Of a DNA stretch of 23,278 nucleotides, positions 1 to 8,878 are shown in pieces. Origin of the DNA: Ophiothrix spiculata (lineage: Eukaryota; Echinodermata; Ophiuroidea; Amphilepidida; Ophiotrichidae); assembly GCA_000969725.1 (NCBI GenBank), contig JXSR01S011814.1; one strand, given 5' to 3'. Each line of letters begins with the position of its first letter. Positions within the stretch are counted from its first letter, which is position 1. The notes under the pieces are model-generated. The model made no database searches. It had not been told where the DNA came from and saw only the letters and a list, made by a program, of their open reading frames with translations. The position numbers and the translations under genes were made by a program.

Positions 1-1480
1 TCCCAAGTATGAATTGGCAAAAAACTGGGATCAGGCCAATATTCGGCGAATCACTCTGGCGGAGTAATTTCTGACTATTTTCCAAATAAAATGTAAACAA
101 ACGAAAGAAGACACTCAAATCTAAAGATGCAATATGAAATCTTCATATTTTATCACACATTATAGCTCAATTTTAAGCTTTTTAAAGTAGGTTCTCTGGA
201 TGCCCCGTGAGCAAATAGTTCCCATTTTGGCCATGTCTTGGTTCCCGGTAGTTATTTAGTTGTGTAAAACCATCAATCTCAGACCATAGGCTTTGTGATA
301 CATCAACAGCATTACATTGAATTTCACTTCTAAATATTTCAAATATATTCTGATTGTATTTGAACCAATGCTTATGAAAATAAAGAATGAAAAGAAATGA
401 AATGAAATAAAATATTCCATAATTTGGCTTTTAAATACTGTTATGCTGAAAATGAATACTAAAAAGTGTCTGATGATTATTTATAAACAGATTTCACATA
501 TGGTTTTCAAACTAGGGATAAAACATTTGAGAAAAAAATAGAAGTGCCTCCATTTTGGAATGTGTCAACAAAGCAGTTGGGATATAGGAATAAATTTGAC
601 ATAGAAATATGAAAAAAAAAAGTAATGATAAGTTGATTTCATTTCACCTTTTATATACAGAATAATTCAAATGGGTTTTCTCTAATAGTGGTTTATTGTT
701 CATTGTTGGATATTTGTCACGTAGTTTGGCAAAAAATCCCTTAATCAGGTCATTGGAATTAAAACCAAAATCACCTTGATCACATGGTGATGTTGTCATC
801 TCTGTATTGCTTTGAATTTTCTCAATAATTTGTCACGTTCTGTGTATTTTTTCTTTCCTGTATGTAAGTTTGTTCACCTTTACCTGTACATGGGTCAACA
901 AACTTTTGCAATTCATTTAGCCTCAGTCCTTCGGTCTAGACTCTTATCAACGACCTGATAATATTTTCACTGTGAATATAAATGTACAGAAAAATAGCTG
1001 TGTTTGAAGTTTTGTTAGAGACTAAGCTATGTTTTAAGACATGAGGTAATGTTCAGGTATTCAGAGAGAGAGACACATCCAGGCGACTTGGGATGTTGAA
1101 TGAGGCATATTAAATGAGATGAAACTGAATAAAGAGATGCTGTGCTGTTTGTAAGGGTGAATGCATGGAAGTGGATCAGTATAGAAAAAAAAGTAAAAAT
1201 TGTGAAATAAAGATTGAAAGAAATTGTTGTATTATAAAAATTCATGATTGTTCCACAAATACTGTTTGACATCAAAGGTTTGAGCAAATTTATTTTTACA
1301 GATGATTTTCACTAAACAAAATAATAAAAGGTATCCAAATGAGAAAATCTGGGCTGTCTTTTCCTGGTAAAAAAATTGTTTTTTTTAGGTCCCTGACTCC
1401 CTGAGTGATAATTAATCAAATTAGTAGATGATTATACAGATTATAGCTTTGTATATTTCTTTAATATTTTCCAATTGCTA
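1..1480. other. AT-rich stretch with no gene recognised
   Basis: No splice-bounded exon, no recognisable protein and no clear transposon ends are seen. A stretch near 340-405, with AATAAAG and GAAATG repeats, resembles the A-rich tail of an old retroelement but is too short to name. A 13-base C tract closes the region at 1485-1497. It may be 5' flank or an upstream intron of the membrane-protein gene. Confidence 0.5.
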
Positions 1481-1680
1481 ACCTCCCCCCCCCCCCCTTG
1501 CTGTTATATAAACTCAAGCTATTTTCTCTGACAATTTCTGCAAATATTTCCCATGGGCTAGCTTCAGGGGGCAGACGAGTGATAGGGGGTGTTTCCCGCC
1601 ATACATTGCTTCTTATTGAATTTTGTGTACAGATATGTGAAAAGTAAGTGATGAAACATGCCTAAAATAAAGTTATACAA

Positions 1681-1791
1681 GGGCAAGCCCCTCAGTGATC
1701 TTGAGACTATATACTATTTCCTGAGACCAAAAATACACATGTAGTATGAGAGTCTCAAGATCACTGAGGGGAAATAGTTTTTACTCTTGCC
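1681..1791. repeat. Foldback element with perfect 21-bp arms
   Basis: Arms at 1688-1708 and 1751-1771 (starting CCCCTCAGTG) are exact reverse complements around a 42-nt loop. Weaker pairing continues outward through GGGCAAG and CTTGCC. It looks like a small hairpin-type MITE. No target duplication is clear. Confidence 0.6.
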
Positions 1792-1895
1792 AGAATGAAA
1801 GAGCAGTCGATATTTGTTATACCAATTTGTTTTGAGAGGGCAATAGTAAAATACTATTATTTGGCTTAAATAATGCACCCGGCATATAGATGATG

Positions 1896-1932
1896 TTATG
1901 TTTATGTTTTTTATGTTATGTTATGTTATGTT
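1896..1932. repeat. TTATG microsatellite, left side
   Basis: Imperfect TTATG repeats directly precede a SINE head at 1933. Similar TTATG repeats occur again at 2549-2589 behind the LINE fragment, so the two probably were one tract or a target duplication. Confidence 0.7.
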
Positions 1933-2051
1933 GCGGGTTGGCGCAGCGGTAGTTCCCTCGTCTCGCACCAATGAGGTCCCGGGTTTGAGTCTCGCGACCG
2001 GCGCTTTATGTGCATTTGGTTTTCAGTCCATGCTCGTTTCCGCAGGTTTTT
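1933..2051 (+). mobile_element. tRNA-derived SINE, 3'-truncated
   Basis: It starts GCGGGTTGGCGCAGCGG (A-box-like) and has a B-box-like GGTTTGAGTCT at about 1982-1992, then the tail TTTGGTTTTCAGTCCATG. It is about the same as the SINE at 6136, but identity stops after CCGCAGGTTTTT, where LINE sequence begins. It is not a functional tRNA gene. Confidence 0.8.
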
Positions 2052-2530
2052 TACTCATAATAAAACCAATAAAACTGATGATTTTAAGCTCTCATTAGAT
2101 GACATAGAAATAGAACGTGTAAATACATTTAAATTTTTAGGTGTTACTGTGGATCAAAACCTTAGTTGGAAGACCCATATTGATAATCTTCGCAAAAAGT
2201 GCTGCAGTAGTGTTGGTATTCTATATAAGGTAAACAAATTTCTTCCTGAATCTGCACTTCTGAGCCTATATCATACACTTGTTTTGTCACATTTTAGCTA
2301 TGGTATTACAGGGTGGAGTTCAGCCAGTGATTCTCATAAAAGTAAGCTTCACATAATGCAGAAACGTGCATTGCGTAATTTCAGAAGTCACTCTAACCCA
2401 CTTTTCATAAATTATAATCAACTAAAAGTATTTGACCTTTGTAAACTAAACATTGGTTCATTTATGTACAATTATTGCAACAATTTACTTCCATCTGCAT
2501 TTAATACTACTACACACTGTATTTACATGT
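2052..2530 (+). mobile_element. Non-LTR retrotransposon fragment: C-terminal part of reverse transcriptase ORF
   Basis: A frame open from within the SINE reads NKTNKTDDFKLSLDDIEIER, then VNTFKFLGVTVDQNLSWKTH, and later RALRNFRSHSNPLF and LPSAFNTT. The FKFLGV.D..LSWK.HI block followed by LY..L..SH..YG...W is typical of the region after the palm and thumb in jockey, CR1 and L2-like LINEs. The polymerase core with the catalytic aspartates is absent, so it is a dead 5'-truncated piece. It ends in an AAATAAAT-type tail and TTATG repeats. Confidence 0.8.
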
Positions 2531-2548
2531 ATGTGGAAATAAATAAAT

Positions 2549-2617
2549 TATGTCTTATGTCTTATTTATGTTGTGTTATGTTATGTTATCAATCAATCAA
2601 TCAATCAATCAATCAAT
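2549..2617. repeat. TTATG and CAAT microsatellites
   Basis: TTATG/TTATGTC repeats to about 2589 are followed by about seven CAAT units (2590-2617). They form the right flank of the SINE-LINE composite. Confidence 0.85.
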
Positions 2618-2921
2618 GATACAAGTACTTGCATAACATGCATACCCCATGAAGGAGTCTAATTCGTACAGGGGACCCACGGCAAGTAGAGAAAAGAAAT
2701 GACAATTTCCTTAATTGCATATGCTGAAAACATAGAACTGTTTGTACAATGTAATGTTTTGAGTCAACTTTTGAGGCCATAAAAGTGATGCTATTTTTTC
2801 TAGCAATTATTACAGCTTGATCCAGGAGTTGGGGTGCGGTATTTGGCATGTGGGATGGGGCTATATACTTGTATATTTTTTTTTCTGGAATTTCAATTAA
2901 TGCTCCATAAAGAAATGATCA

Positions 2922-3032
2922 CAGGTGTGAGAGTTCAGCATTTAATCTGATTTCAGTGTTTTTCATGCCTTCAAAGTAATCACATTTTCAGCATTTTTCA
3001 CAATTGTTTATCAGCTTACTCTCACATCCCTG
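2922..3032. mobile_element. hAT-like MITE, copy A
   Basis: The ends CAGGTGTGAGAGTTCAGC and ACTCTCACATCCCTG are inverted repeats, and the inside is T-rich with repeated TTTCAGCATTTTT. The same family occurs at 17470-17621. CAGGG-type ends are common in hAT elements. The target duplication is not clear here. Confidence 0.6.
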
Positions 3033-3212
3033 AATAATACTAAAAATACTGAAAATTGTGACAATTGGAAAGGACTGAACGAGATCAGTTCTCAAAGCTG
3101 CTATAAAGTTGTTTTTGGCTTGCTGCAAAAGTTCATAATTCCTAATCAAATTGTAATTGGGTTCAAAAAATGGCCCATTTACATGTTTTTTCTTTTTTCA
3201 AATTAGCACAAA

Positions 3213-3472
3213 AAGGGGGCTTGAACACCTGTATCATTTAAGTGTACTGCCTTCCTCTTTTTTTTTTAAATGGTCATGAACTTGCGTTCACAGCATGAAC
3301 TATGTTAGCAGAACATTGACCTTCTTTGGCTTGTTCTTATATAAGGGGGCTTGAACACCTGTATCATTTAAGTGTACTGCCTTCCTCTTTTTTTTTTAAA
3401 TGGTCATGAACTTGCATTCACAGCATGAACTATGTTAGCAGAACATTGACCTTCTTTGGCTTGTTCTTATAT
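3213..3472. repeat. 130-bp direct tandem duplication
   Basis: Copies at 3213-3342 and 3343-3472 begin AAGGGGGCTTGAACACCTG. They appear identical except for one base (TTGCGTTC versus TTGCATTC). The near-identity points to a very recent duplication or an assembly effect. Confidence 0.9.
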
Positions 3473-4595
3473 TCTCATAAACAGTTACAAAGTTCTTTTA
3501 TATTCATTTAGCAATGTTGTATCAAATCATACCCAGGGATGAGTTCTAACAGCCTTTCCCAAAGCCCAATTTCATGCTGTGTGTTGAAGCAATTTAGATC
3601 ATAGTTAACTTAGCCTAATAGCAGATATGAGGTTTTCAGAATATCCCACAATCCATTATTCAGATACACTTATAGGCAATAATGGTTTTCTGGACAAGGG
3701 GCTCTTAGGAATTTGAGAATTCCATTGAATAGTACTCATTCATATCTTTCCAGGGATGTGTTTCTTTTCACAATAGCCCAGTGTTTACCCACATTGCTGC
3801 CACCTCAAAAACGTCAGAAACCTGTACAGAAGTATAGGAGTTGAATTGGATTTGCGGGTATATTGTACAATGTTGCATTGCATCGTGGGATATTGTGAAA
3901 GACTCCGCCTAATAGTTGTGATGTTGGAACAGATTTGGAAGCTGTGGTTCTTGTGGCATTCATGAACTAGACAGATAAAAATAGTTTCAATGTGTGGTTT
4001 TAATTTTCATTCAAAAGTTCCATTGTGTGCTTATATTCATAAAACAAATTTTGTAATCAGAGAAAAAGTTTCAGTTCTCATGTTGCTGGCAATGTAATAT
4101 GTTGTCATTAACCGGCGTTTAGTACAATACCTAAAGTTCACTTCGTTTTAAGGATTTTATTTTAATTGCACCAGTCAGTAATTAAAATTTTCTGATGCCG
4201 GAACATTCTGATTTTTAATCTGATCAAGTCTTATTAGTGACTATCTATCTTCATTCAATTTTTATGCAATGAAAATGTCTTCGGTGAGTCTCTCAAAGAT
4301 GAGATGGTTGTGATTTTACATTTCTCGTTATTTGGAAGGAAAACCTAGAAGTTGTTTTAAATTACAGAATTTTCCAGGGAAGTTGGAATATAGGTAATTC
4401 ATCGTCCATGAGTTTTCAAATATTTGGTGCAAGAAGTCTCGTTCAGAACAATTCCAATGTGCTATTCATTTTCTAACAAAAAATTGAGGCTTGGTGCTGA
4501 AAAGTGTCAGCAAATATTGTTTATGCCAAATGTCTTGTGTTTTTCAATCCTCTGTCATTATTAGAAAATACTTTGAAATTTATTGAATAATTCAG
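3473..4595. other. Stretch without recognised gene
   Basis: This is non-coding-looking AT-rich sequence upstream of the EGF exons. I see no signal-peptide exon that I can defend, although the gene may need one here or further upstream. Confidence 0.4.
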
Positions 4596-4680
4596 TAAGG
4601 GTGGGGTTCAAATCTCACTTCATGCAGTGGACTTTTATTTGTGCGAGTCTTTGCACTGTGCTCAAATGGACTCATGACAA
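4596..4680 (+). repeat. Dispersed repeat with GGTTCAAATC box, copy 1
   Basis: GGGTGGGGTTCAAATCTCAC, then CATGCAGTGGAC and AGTCTTTGCAC, matches 6393-6480. GGTTCAAATC is B-box-like, so the family may be a tRNA-derived SINE fragment. It has no coding content. Confidence 0.6.
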
Positions 4681-4872
4681 ATATTTGAAAGTTAATAAAA
4701 ATTATGGTTTTGCCTTTTAAATAAGATGTCCAAAACATTTCTGAACATCTCTCAATGATTTTACAACTGTGTGTTTTAATTCACAGATAACTGATATCAT
4801 TTTGCGAACAGTACTGCAGCTACCAAACAACTCGACGAGCACTGTGTGTTCATTTTTCCATGTTGAGGGAAG

Positions 4873-4995
4873 ATGGTGTGGAATCTAACATTGTCTAACA
4901 TCATGCTGATGTTCCACGCAACCAACTCAAATCTGTTCTGCCCTGCCAACTGTTCTGGGCATGGGGACTGCTATAATGGTACATGTATGTGTGAG
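4873..4995 (+). CDS. Exon 1 (copy 1 of 3): EGF-like domain, 5' visible coding exon
   Basis: Reading from an ATG at 4873 gives 41 codons ending in GAG before the donor GTAGGT at 4996 (phase 0). The C-terminal part reads CPANCSGHGDCYNGTCMCE, five of the six cysteines of an EGF-like domain. The sixth comes from exon 2 (QGGEC). An in-frame TGA at 4864-4866 lies just upstream, so either the ATG is the translation start or the exon begins at an acceptor such as GAG at 4865-4867 after a T-rich tract. The first 20 residues are only weakly hydrophobic and do not look like a clear signal peptide, so an upstream exon supplying one is plausible. An N-linked glycosylation motif NLT is present near the start. 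Two more intact copies follow at 5440-5562 and 5655-5777, and which copy is spliced to exon 2 is unknown. Confidence 0.72.
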
Positions 4996-5072
4996 GTAGG
5001 TATAGGTTTCCTGGAAAAAAGGGGGGCACTGGTTTAGCCCATGTGTTCATTTGTCCTTGTTGAGGGAAAAGA

Positions 5073-5438
5073 CCCCGGGGGGGGTACTCGAAAAGAAAAT
5101 TGGTAGGTATGTGAGATCCGCGATAACGAACATAGGGTCTTGCGGAAGGGATTTTTGGTCAAAAATAGGGTCTATGGAACTGATTTTTTCCCGGATTGAG
5201 GTCTCAGGAACTGCCTTTTTCCCATAAAAACACGACTATTTGAGCTGAAAATCACTCAAAATTAGCTTGAAAACATAATAAAAGACATTTTTGAGTCATT
5301 TTCTTTGAAAATGGGGTCTTGGGAACTGAAGTAATCTTGAAAAGAGCATCTTGGGGAGCGGAAAAGGAGGCTTGAAAAGGGGGTCTCGAGGGCGGCACAT
5401 ACCCGTATCTTCCGTCAATGTAAGTACCCCCCCCGGGG
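5073..5438. mobile_element. 366-bp inverted-repeat element inside the EGF exon array
   Basis: The ends CCCCGGGGGGGGTACT (5073-5088) and AGTACCCCCCCCGGGG (5423-5438) are perfect inverted repeats. The flanks share AAAAGAC (5067-5073 and 5439-5445), of which six bases lie wholly outside the element, so a 6-7 bp target duplication is likely. The inside has runs such as GGGTCTTG.GAACTGA and no transposase. It separates EGF copies 1 and 2, so it arrived after, or interrupts, the exon duplication. A related right half is at 14815-15016 and a possible left half at 17059-17300. Confidence 0.75.
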
Positions 5439-5439
5439 A

Positions 5440-5562
5440 AAAGACGTGAATTTGACATTACCTAACATCATGCTGATGTTCCATGCATCCAACTCGAATC
5501 TATTCTGCCCTGCAAATTGTTCTGGGCATGGGGACTGTTATAATGGTACATGTGTGTGTGAG
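5440..5562 (+). CDS. Exon 1 copy 2: duplicated EGF-like exon
   Basis: The frame is open and ends in GAG with donor GTAGGT at 5563, phase 0 like copy 1. From NIMLMFHASN onward it keeps all five exon-encoded EGF cysteines (CPANCSGHGDC then CVCE). The 5' part differs from copy 1 by several substitutions and a net loss of 4 nt, so the ATG equivalent to 4873 is gone and the first in-frame ATG is at 5470. It lies right after an inverted-repeat element (5073-5438) that inserted between copies 1 and 2. It could act as an alternative EGF exon or be a duplicate not used. The left boundary given is approximate. Confidence 0.5.
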
Positions 5563-5600
5563 GTAGGTATAGTTTTTCCTGGCTCAAGTGGGATTGGGGT

Positions 5601-5614
5601 GGGGGGGGGGGGGG
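5601..5614. repeat. Poly-G tract
   Basis: Fourteen G residues lie between EGF exon copies 2 and 3. Such tracts recur at element borders in this window (1485, 7022 and 17061). Confidence 0.9.
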
Positions 5615-5654
5615 CTAGTTAAACCCTGTGTTCATTTTTCCTTGTTGAGGGAAG

Positions 5655-5777
5655 ATGGTGTGGAATCTAACATTGTCTAATATCATCCTGATGTTCCACG
5701 CATCCAACTCAAATCTGTTCTGCCCTGCCAACTGTTCTGGGCATGGAGACTGTTATAATGGTACATGTGTATGTGAG
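5655..5777 (+). CDS. Exon 1 copy 3: duplicated EGF-like exon
   Basis: This copy matches copy 1 over its whole 41 codons, including the ATG (5655), the upstream in-frame TGA and the donor GTAGGT at 5778. The amino acid changes are few: Met to Ile and Thr to Ser in the N-terminal part, and Met to Val between the last two cysteines. The EGF cysteines are all kept. The other changes seen are synonymous (AAC/AAT, GGG/GGA, TGC/TGT). It is the intact copy nearest to exon 2, with a 2999-nt intron, so it is at least as good a candidate as copy 1 for the exon actually used. Confidence 0.6.
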
Positions 5778-5844
5778 GTAGGTACAGTTTTTTCCTGGCT
5801 CGAGTGGGGTTAGGTGGGAGGGGGGCTTGTTTAGCCCTGTGTTG

Positions 5845-5935
5845 ACGGAAGAATATTTAGAATTGAACATTCATCATGCTGATGTTTCATGCATCTAATT
5901 TCAATCTGTTCTGCCTGCAATTTGCTCAAAAGTAG
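5845..5935 (+). pseudogene. Exon 1 copy 4: decayed EGF exon
   Basis: The stretch from the GACGGAAG-like start through CATCATGCTGATGTTTCATG to TTCTGCCTGCAATTTGCT aligns with the EGF exon copies. A base lost in the first CPANC region shifts the frame and destroys the cysteine pattern, and homology fades before the donor. It sits about 190 bp after copy 3, in step with the tandem unit of roughly 190-215 bp. It is best read as a dead copy. Confidence 0.6.
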
Positions 5936-6135
5936 TGGGATTGAGAAGTTCTTAGAATCAAAATAAGTGATAACATTGTTGCCATTAAGAGCAAAGTGGG
6001 ATGAATTCAATACCCAATCAGTAGGCCTATTCAAGAAAAAGTTATTGAAGTTTCTAAAAAGGGTGGGTTCAGAGAATTTTCAGTATAAAGGGTGTCTGAT
6101 ATAAGGTTAAAATATAAAGGATGGGGGATGGGAGA

Positions 6136-6300
6136 GCGGGTTGGCGCAGCTGTAGTTCCCTCGCCTTGCACCAATGAGGTCCCGGGTTCGATTCCTGCCC
6201 CCAGCGCTTTATGTGTATTTGGTTTTCAGTCCATGGTAGCTTCCGCAGGTTTTTCTTCGGGTACTCCGGTCTTCCTCCTACATTCAAAACTGATTTTAAA
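6136..6300 (+). mobile_element. tRNA-derived SINE, fuller copy
   Basis: The head is GCGGGTTGGCGCAGCTG with A-box character. The B box GGTTCGATTCC at 6185-6195 is canonical. The tail TTTGGTTTTCAGTCCATGG is shared with the SINEs at 1933 and 18688. This copy continues through TTTTTCTTCGGGTACTCC, where the 1933 copy is broken. Confidence 0.85.
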
Positions 6301-6392
6301 AAACATCTTGGAGCCTTGTTGAAGATAAGCTCCCTTTAGCTTGCTTGGTACCAAGTAAGTTGGGTTTCCTTGGCAAAAGCCTAAACAAGGTG

Positions 6393-6480
6393 AAAAGGGT
6401 GGGGTTCAAATCCCACTGCATGCAGTGGACGTTTGTTTGTGCAAGTCTTTGCACAAATGGACTTTCAGACTCATGACAAA
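6393..6480 (+). repeat. Dispersed repeat with GGTTCAAATC box, copy 2
   Basis: It is the second copy of the family seen at 4596-4680, with GGGTTCAAATCCCACTGCA and a small stem GTGCAAGTCTTTGCAC. Confidence 0.6.
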
Positions 6481-6509
6481 GCCGGTTATGAGACTGTTAT
6501 AACGATCCA

Positions 6510-7034
6510 GGGGGATCTGTCATCATTGAAAGGGGGGTATCAGGCATGACTAAGGACTTCCAAACAGCACCCTAAACAAGTATTTACATATTATCAAAAA
6601 TTACACCCTAAGTAAGTATGATTGTTGAAAATTTACTACCCTAAGCAAGTAATCATTTGAGTTTCGTAATAAACATGGTTTTCACGGACATTGTTTTTCG
6701 ATCATCTTAAAATATTGTGACAATATGGAAACAGGCATCAAAATGAACTTTTACACATGATTTGCATCGAAAAATATCAATATGAGGAAGAATAAAATAT
6801 TATTTATATTTTTTCTATATTTGGTATTGCGTTTTGGACATCGATTTTTGGCCATATTTCGGTGTTTGAACGCTGATATCACAAAATATACCCTTTTTGT
6901 TGGTTTTTAGAGATTTTAGACCCTATCCATGTTACGTATGTAACGTGCCTGATCCTAAAAAAACACCCTTTTTACGTGAATTCTTGGTCACGCCTGATAC
7001 CCTCATGTCAATGATGACAGACCCCCCCCCCCCC
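6510..7034. mobile_element. 525-bp inverted-repeat element
   Basis: The left arm 6510-6550 (GGGGGATCTGTCATCATTGA, then GGTATCAGGCATGAC) pairs with the right arm 6987-7034 (GTCACGCCTGATACC, then TCAATGATGACAGACCCC). The inside has three ACCCTAA(A/G)(C/T)AAGTA repeats and no long frame. A 13-base C tract closes it. The target duplication is unclear because the ends are G/C runs. Confidence 0.75.
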
Positions 7035-7549
7035 GGGAAAACAATACATATGTGAAGTTTGTTTCTGTAAAGAATCTATAAAGGTTGATCATTGTACGAT
7101 ACTACATTATCTCGACAGAATATAATAATGTAGATAATACCAGTCATAAATGATGATAAACTGATAACATTCACCAGGCATTTAATGTTTGCCATCTGGT
7201 CTATTATGCACAAATTTTCATATTTTATGAAACTGATTTTAAAGGTGTGGGTTCCTATTTTATCTTGCTGTGTATATTATATATATGAATGTGCTGATGT
7301 AGTGGGGTTTTTTTTGGAGTTTATATACATGTGTTTCTCCTAAAATGTTTGTAATGCTTACATTGACTAAAAATGCTAATAGGGTAATAGTCAATGTGTA
7401 TCCCTGCATTTCAAATTGGATTAGAGCATTACTTGTCTGTAGCATGACAGTAATGAAAATCTTTTTTTTTTAGAGTCAAAAACTAAGGTGACCAATGGCT
7501 ACTTACGAAATACAGATCAATTAGAATAAAGCTTCTCCAAGGAAACGTT

Positions 7550-7964
7550 AAGCCCTTATAACTCAATAAATTGAGTTTCCCGTCACCCGCCCTCGTTATG
7601 AATGTGGACCCTCTTTTCAAAAGTGAAAATCACAAAATATTTCATTATTCTAAAATCAGCCAATTAGAACAATTTTTTTTACCTGTTTCTACTTTTTTGA
7701 ATTATTTTCATATTTTTTGGTGGTGAAGGAAAACATTGTTTTCTTTAAATTGAAGTCATAATAAGGTATCCTATACCAAGATGTATTAGAACATTGGTTT
7801 TAATGATGTATAAATAAGTTGTCAATAAGTGAGTGTAGCAATGTAATTGGCCCTAAAATAGCCCAAAATAATAGAACTAAAAAATTATGAAAAATGAAAT
7901 AGTTGCCTCATTATGAGCTGAGCAAAATGTGACTGGAAACTCAACATTGACTTATAAGGGCCTT
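7550..7964. mobile_element. MITE with about 30-bp terminal inverted repeats
   Basis: Left arm 7550-7580 (AAGCCCTTATAACTCAATAA..GAGTTTCC) and right arm 7935-7964 (GGAAACTCAACATTGACTTA..AAGGGCC) are imperfect reverse complements. The inside is AT-rich with no frame. Confidence 0.65.
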
Positions 7965-7973
7965 ATCTGACCT

Positions 7974-8647
7974 GTGCTCTATTTCATAAAGCTATTTAGG
8001 AGCATTTTTAAATACAATTTTCTAATGTTCTTTCAGAACAAGAAAATAATGAACATGTTCCAACTTGGAAATTGTCAAATTTCCCAACTTAAGACCAATT
8101 TATTTGAATGACTTAAACATTTCTGCCTTTGTCCTGTGTAGATGAAAATGTGGGTAATTGACCTTTGACCTATTATAGTCAAATTTAGATCAGGGCCCTA
8201 TTTCATAAAAGTTAGAATCAACTGAAGTCATTGAACTTAGGACGAATTGCTCATCTGAACTCTGGATAGAGTTTTAAATTTTGAGTTTATCTTAATGTTA
8301 TTAATACTAATTATCTTCTACTTCATAAAGGAATTTAAAATAACGACCTTTTCTGATTTTTTCATATAACAAAAGATAGGATGAATCCTACAATTTTGAC
8401 TTAAGTTGATTGTACTAAGTTTTATGAAATAGAGCCCTGATCTAAACTTAAGAACATTTTTAATAAAGATAGGAACTTTTCTGTTTTGTTTTAAATTTTC
8501 TTAACAACTTTTGGATGAGAATAACATCAACTGATAATAATTTAACATGTATCATGCGAAGTTGTTTTAAGAAATGAACTTATTGTTCTCAAAGTCTAAT
8601 ATAGTTTGGATTTAGGAATATTCTTAAATCTTTATGAAATAGAGCCC
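7974..8647. mobile_element. Outer MITE with TCTATTTCATAAAG ends
   Basis: GTGCTCTATTTCATAAAG at 7974-7991 pairs with CTTTATGAAATAGAGCCC ending at 8647, and homology of the arms runs further inward. A second element of the same style is nested within it (8184-8446). Confidence 0.65.
8184..8446. mobile_element. Inner MITE nested in 7974-8647
   Basis: TTTAGATCAGGGCCCTATTT at the left pairs with AAATAGAGCCCTGATCTAAA at the right, extending about 45 bp inward with small gaps. Its termini are related to those of the outer element. Confidence 0.7.
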
Positions 8648-8776
8648 AGGGTTCGAACCTGGAAAATCTTAGTTGCTAGTCCCCTGTTCTAAACGATCGA
8701 CATGCAGACTGTTCAAAAAATTATTCATTCCCCTATAAGTTACAGTGTTCCATTTGCCTCTATTTTTACTTTGTAG

Positions 8777-8878
8777 GTGCAATATCAAGGAGGGGAATGC
8801 TCAGATTACAACAATGCATATTTCATAGCTTTTGGAATCATCTTTTATCTACTCAGTATATGCTGTACAGTACAACTG
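8777..8878 (+). CDS. Exon 2: end of the EGF-like domain and transmembrane segment 1
   Basis: The acceptor TTTGTAG at 8770-8776 and donor GTAAGT at 8879 bound 34 codons in phase 0 at both ends. The translation begins VQYQGGECSDYN, which supplies the sixth EGF cysteine, and then gives the hydrophobic run AYFIAFGIIFYLLSICC (segment 1). The two exons together make a complete EGF spacing (C-x3-C-x5-C-x4-C-x-C-x8-C), which supports the join. This is the only exon in the window without a visible neighbouring copy. Confidence 0.85.

Noticed and set aside
340..410. A-rich segment as a retroelement 3' end
   Set aside because: Only a tail-like composition is seen, with no coding or structural support.
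1027..1287. 86-residue frame on the minus strand
   Set aside because: It lies in AT-rich sequence with no domain, no splice context and composition typical of chance.
5252..5458. 68-residue minus-strand frame
   Set aside because: It lies within the inverted-repeat element 5073-5438 and has no coding signature.
6136..6215. Possible tRNA gene at the SINE head
   Set aside because: The A and B boxes are clear, but the arms do not close into a cloverleaf and the same head recurs with SINE tails.
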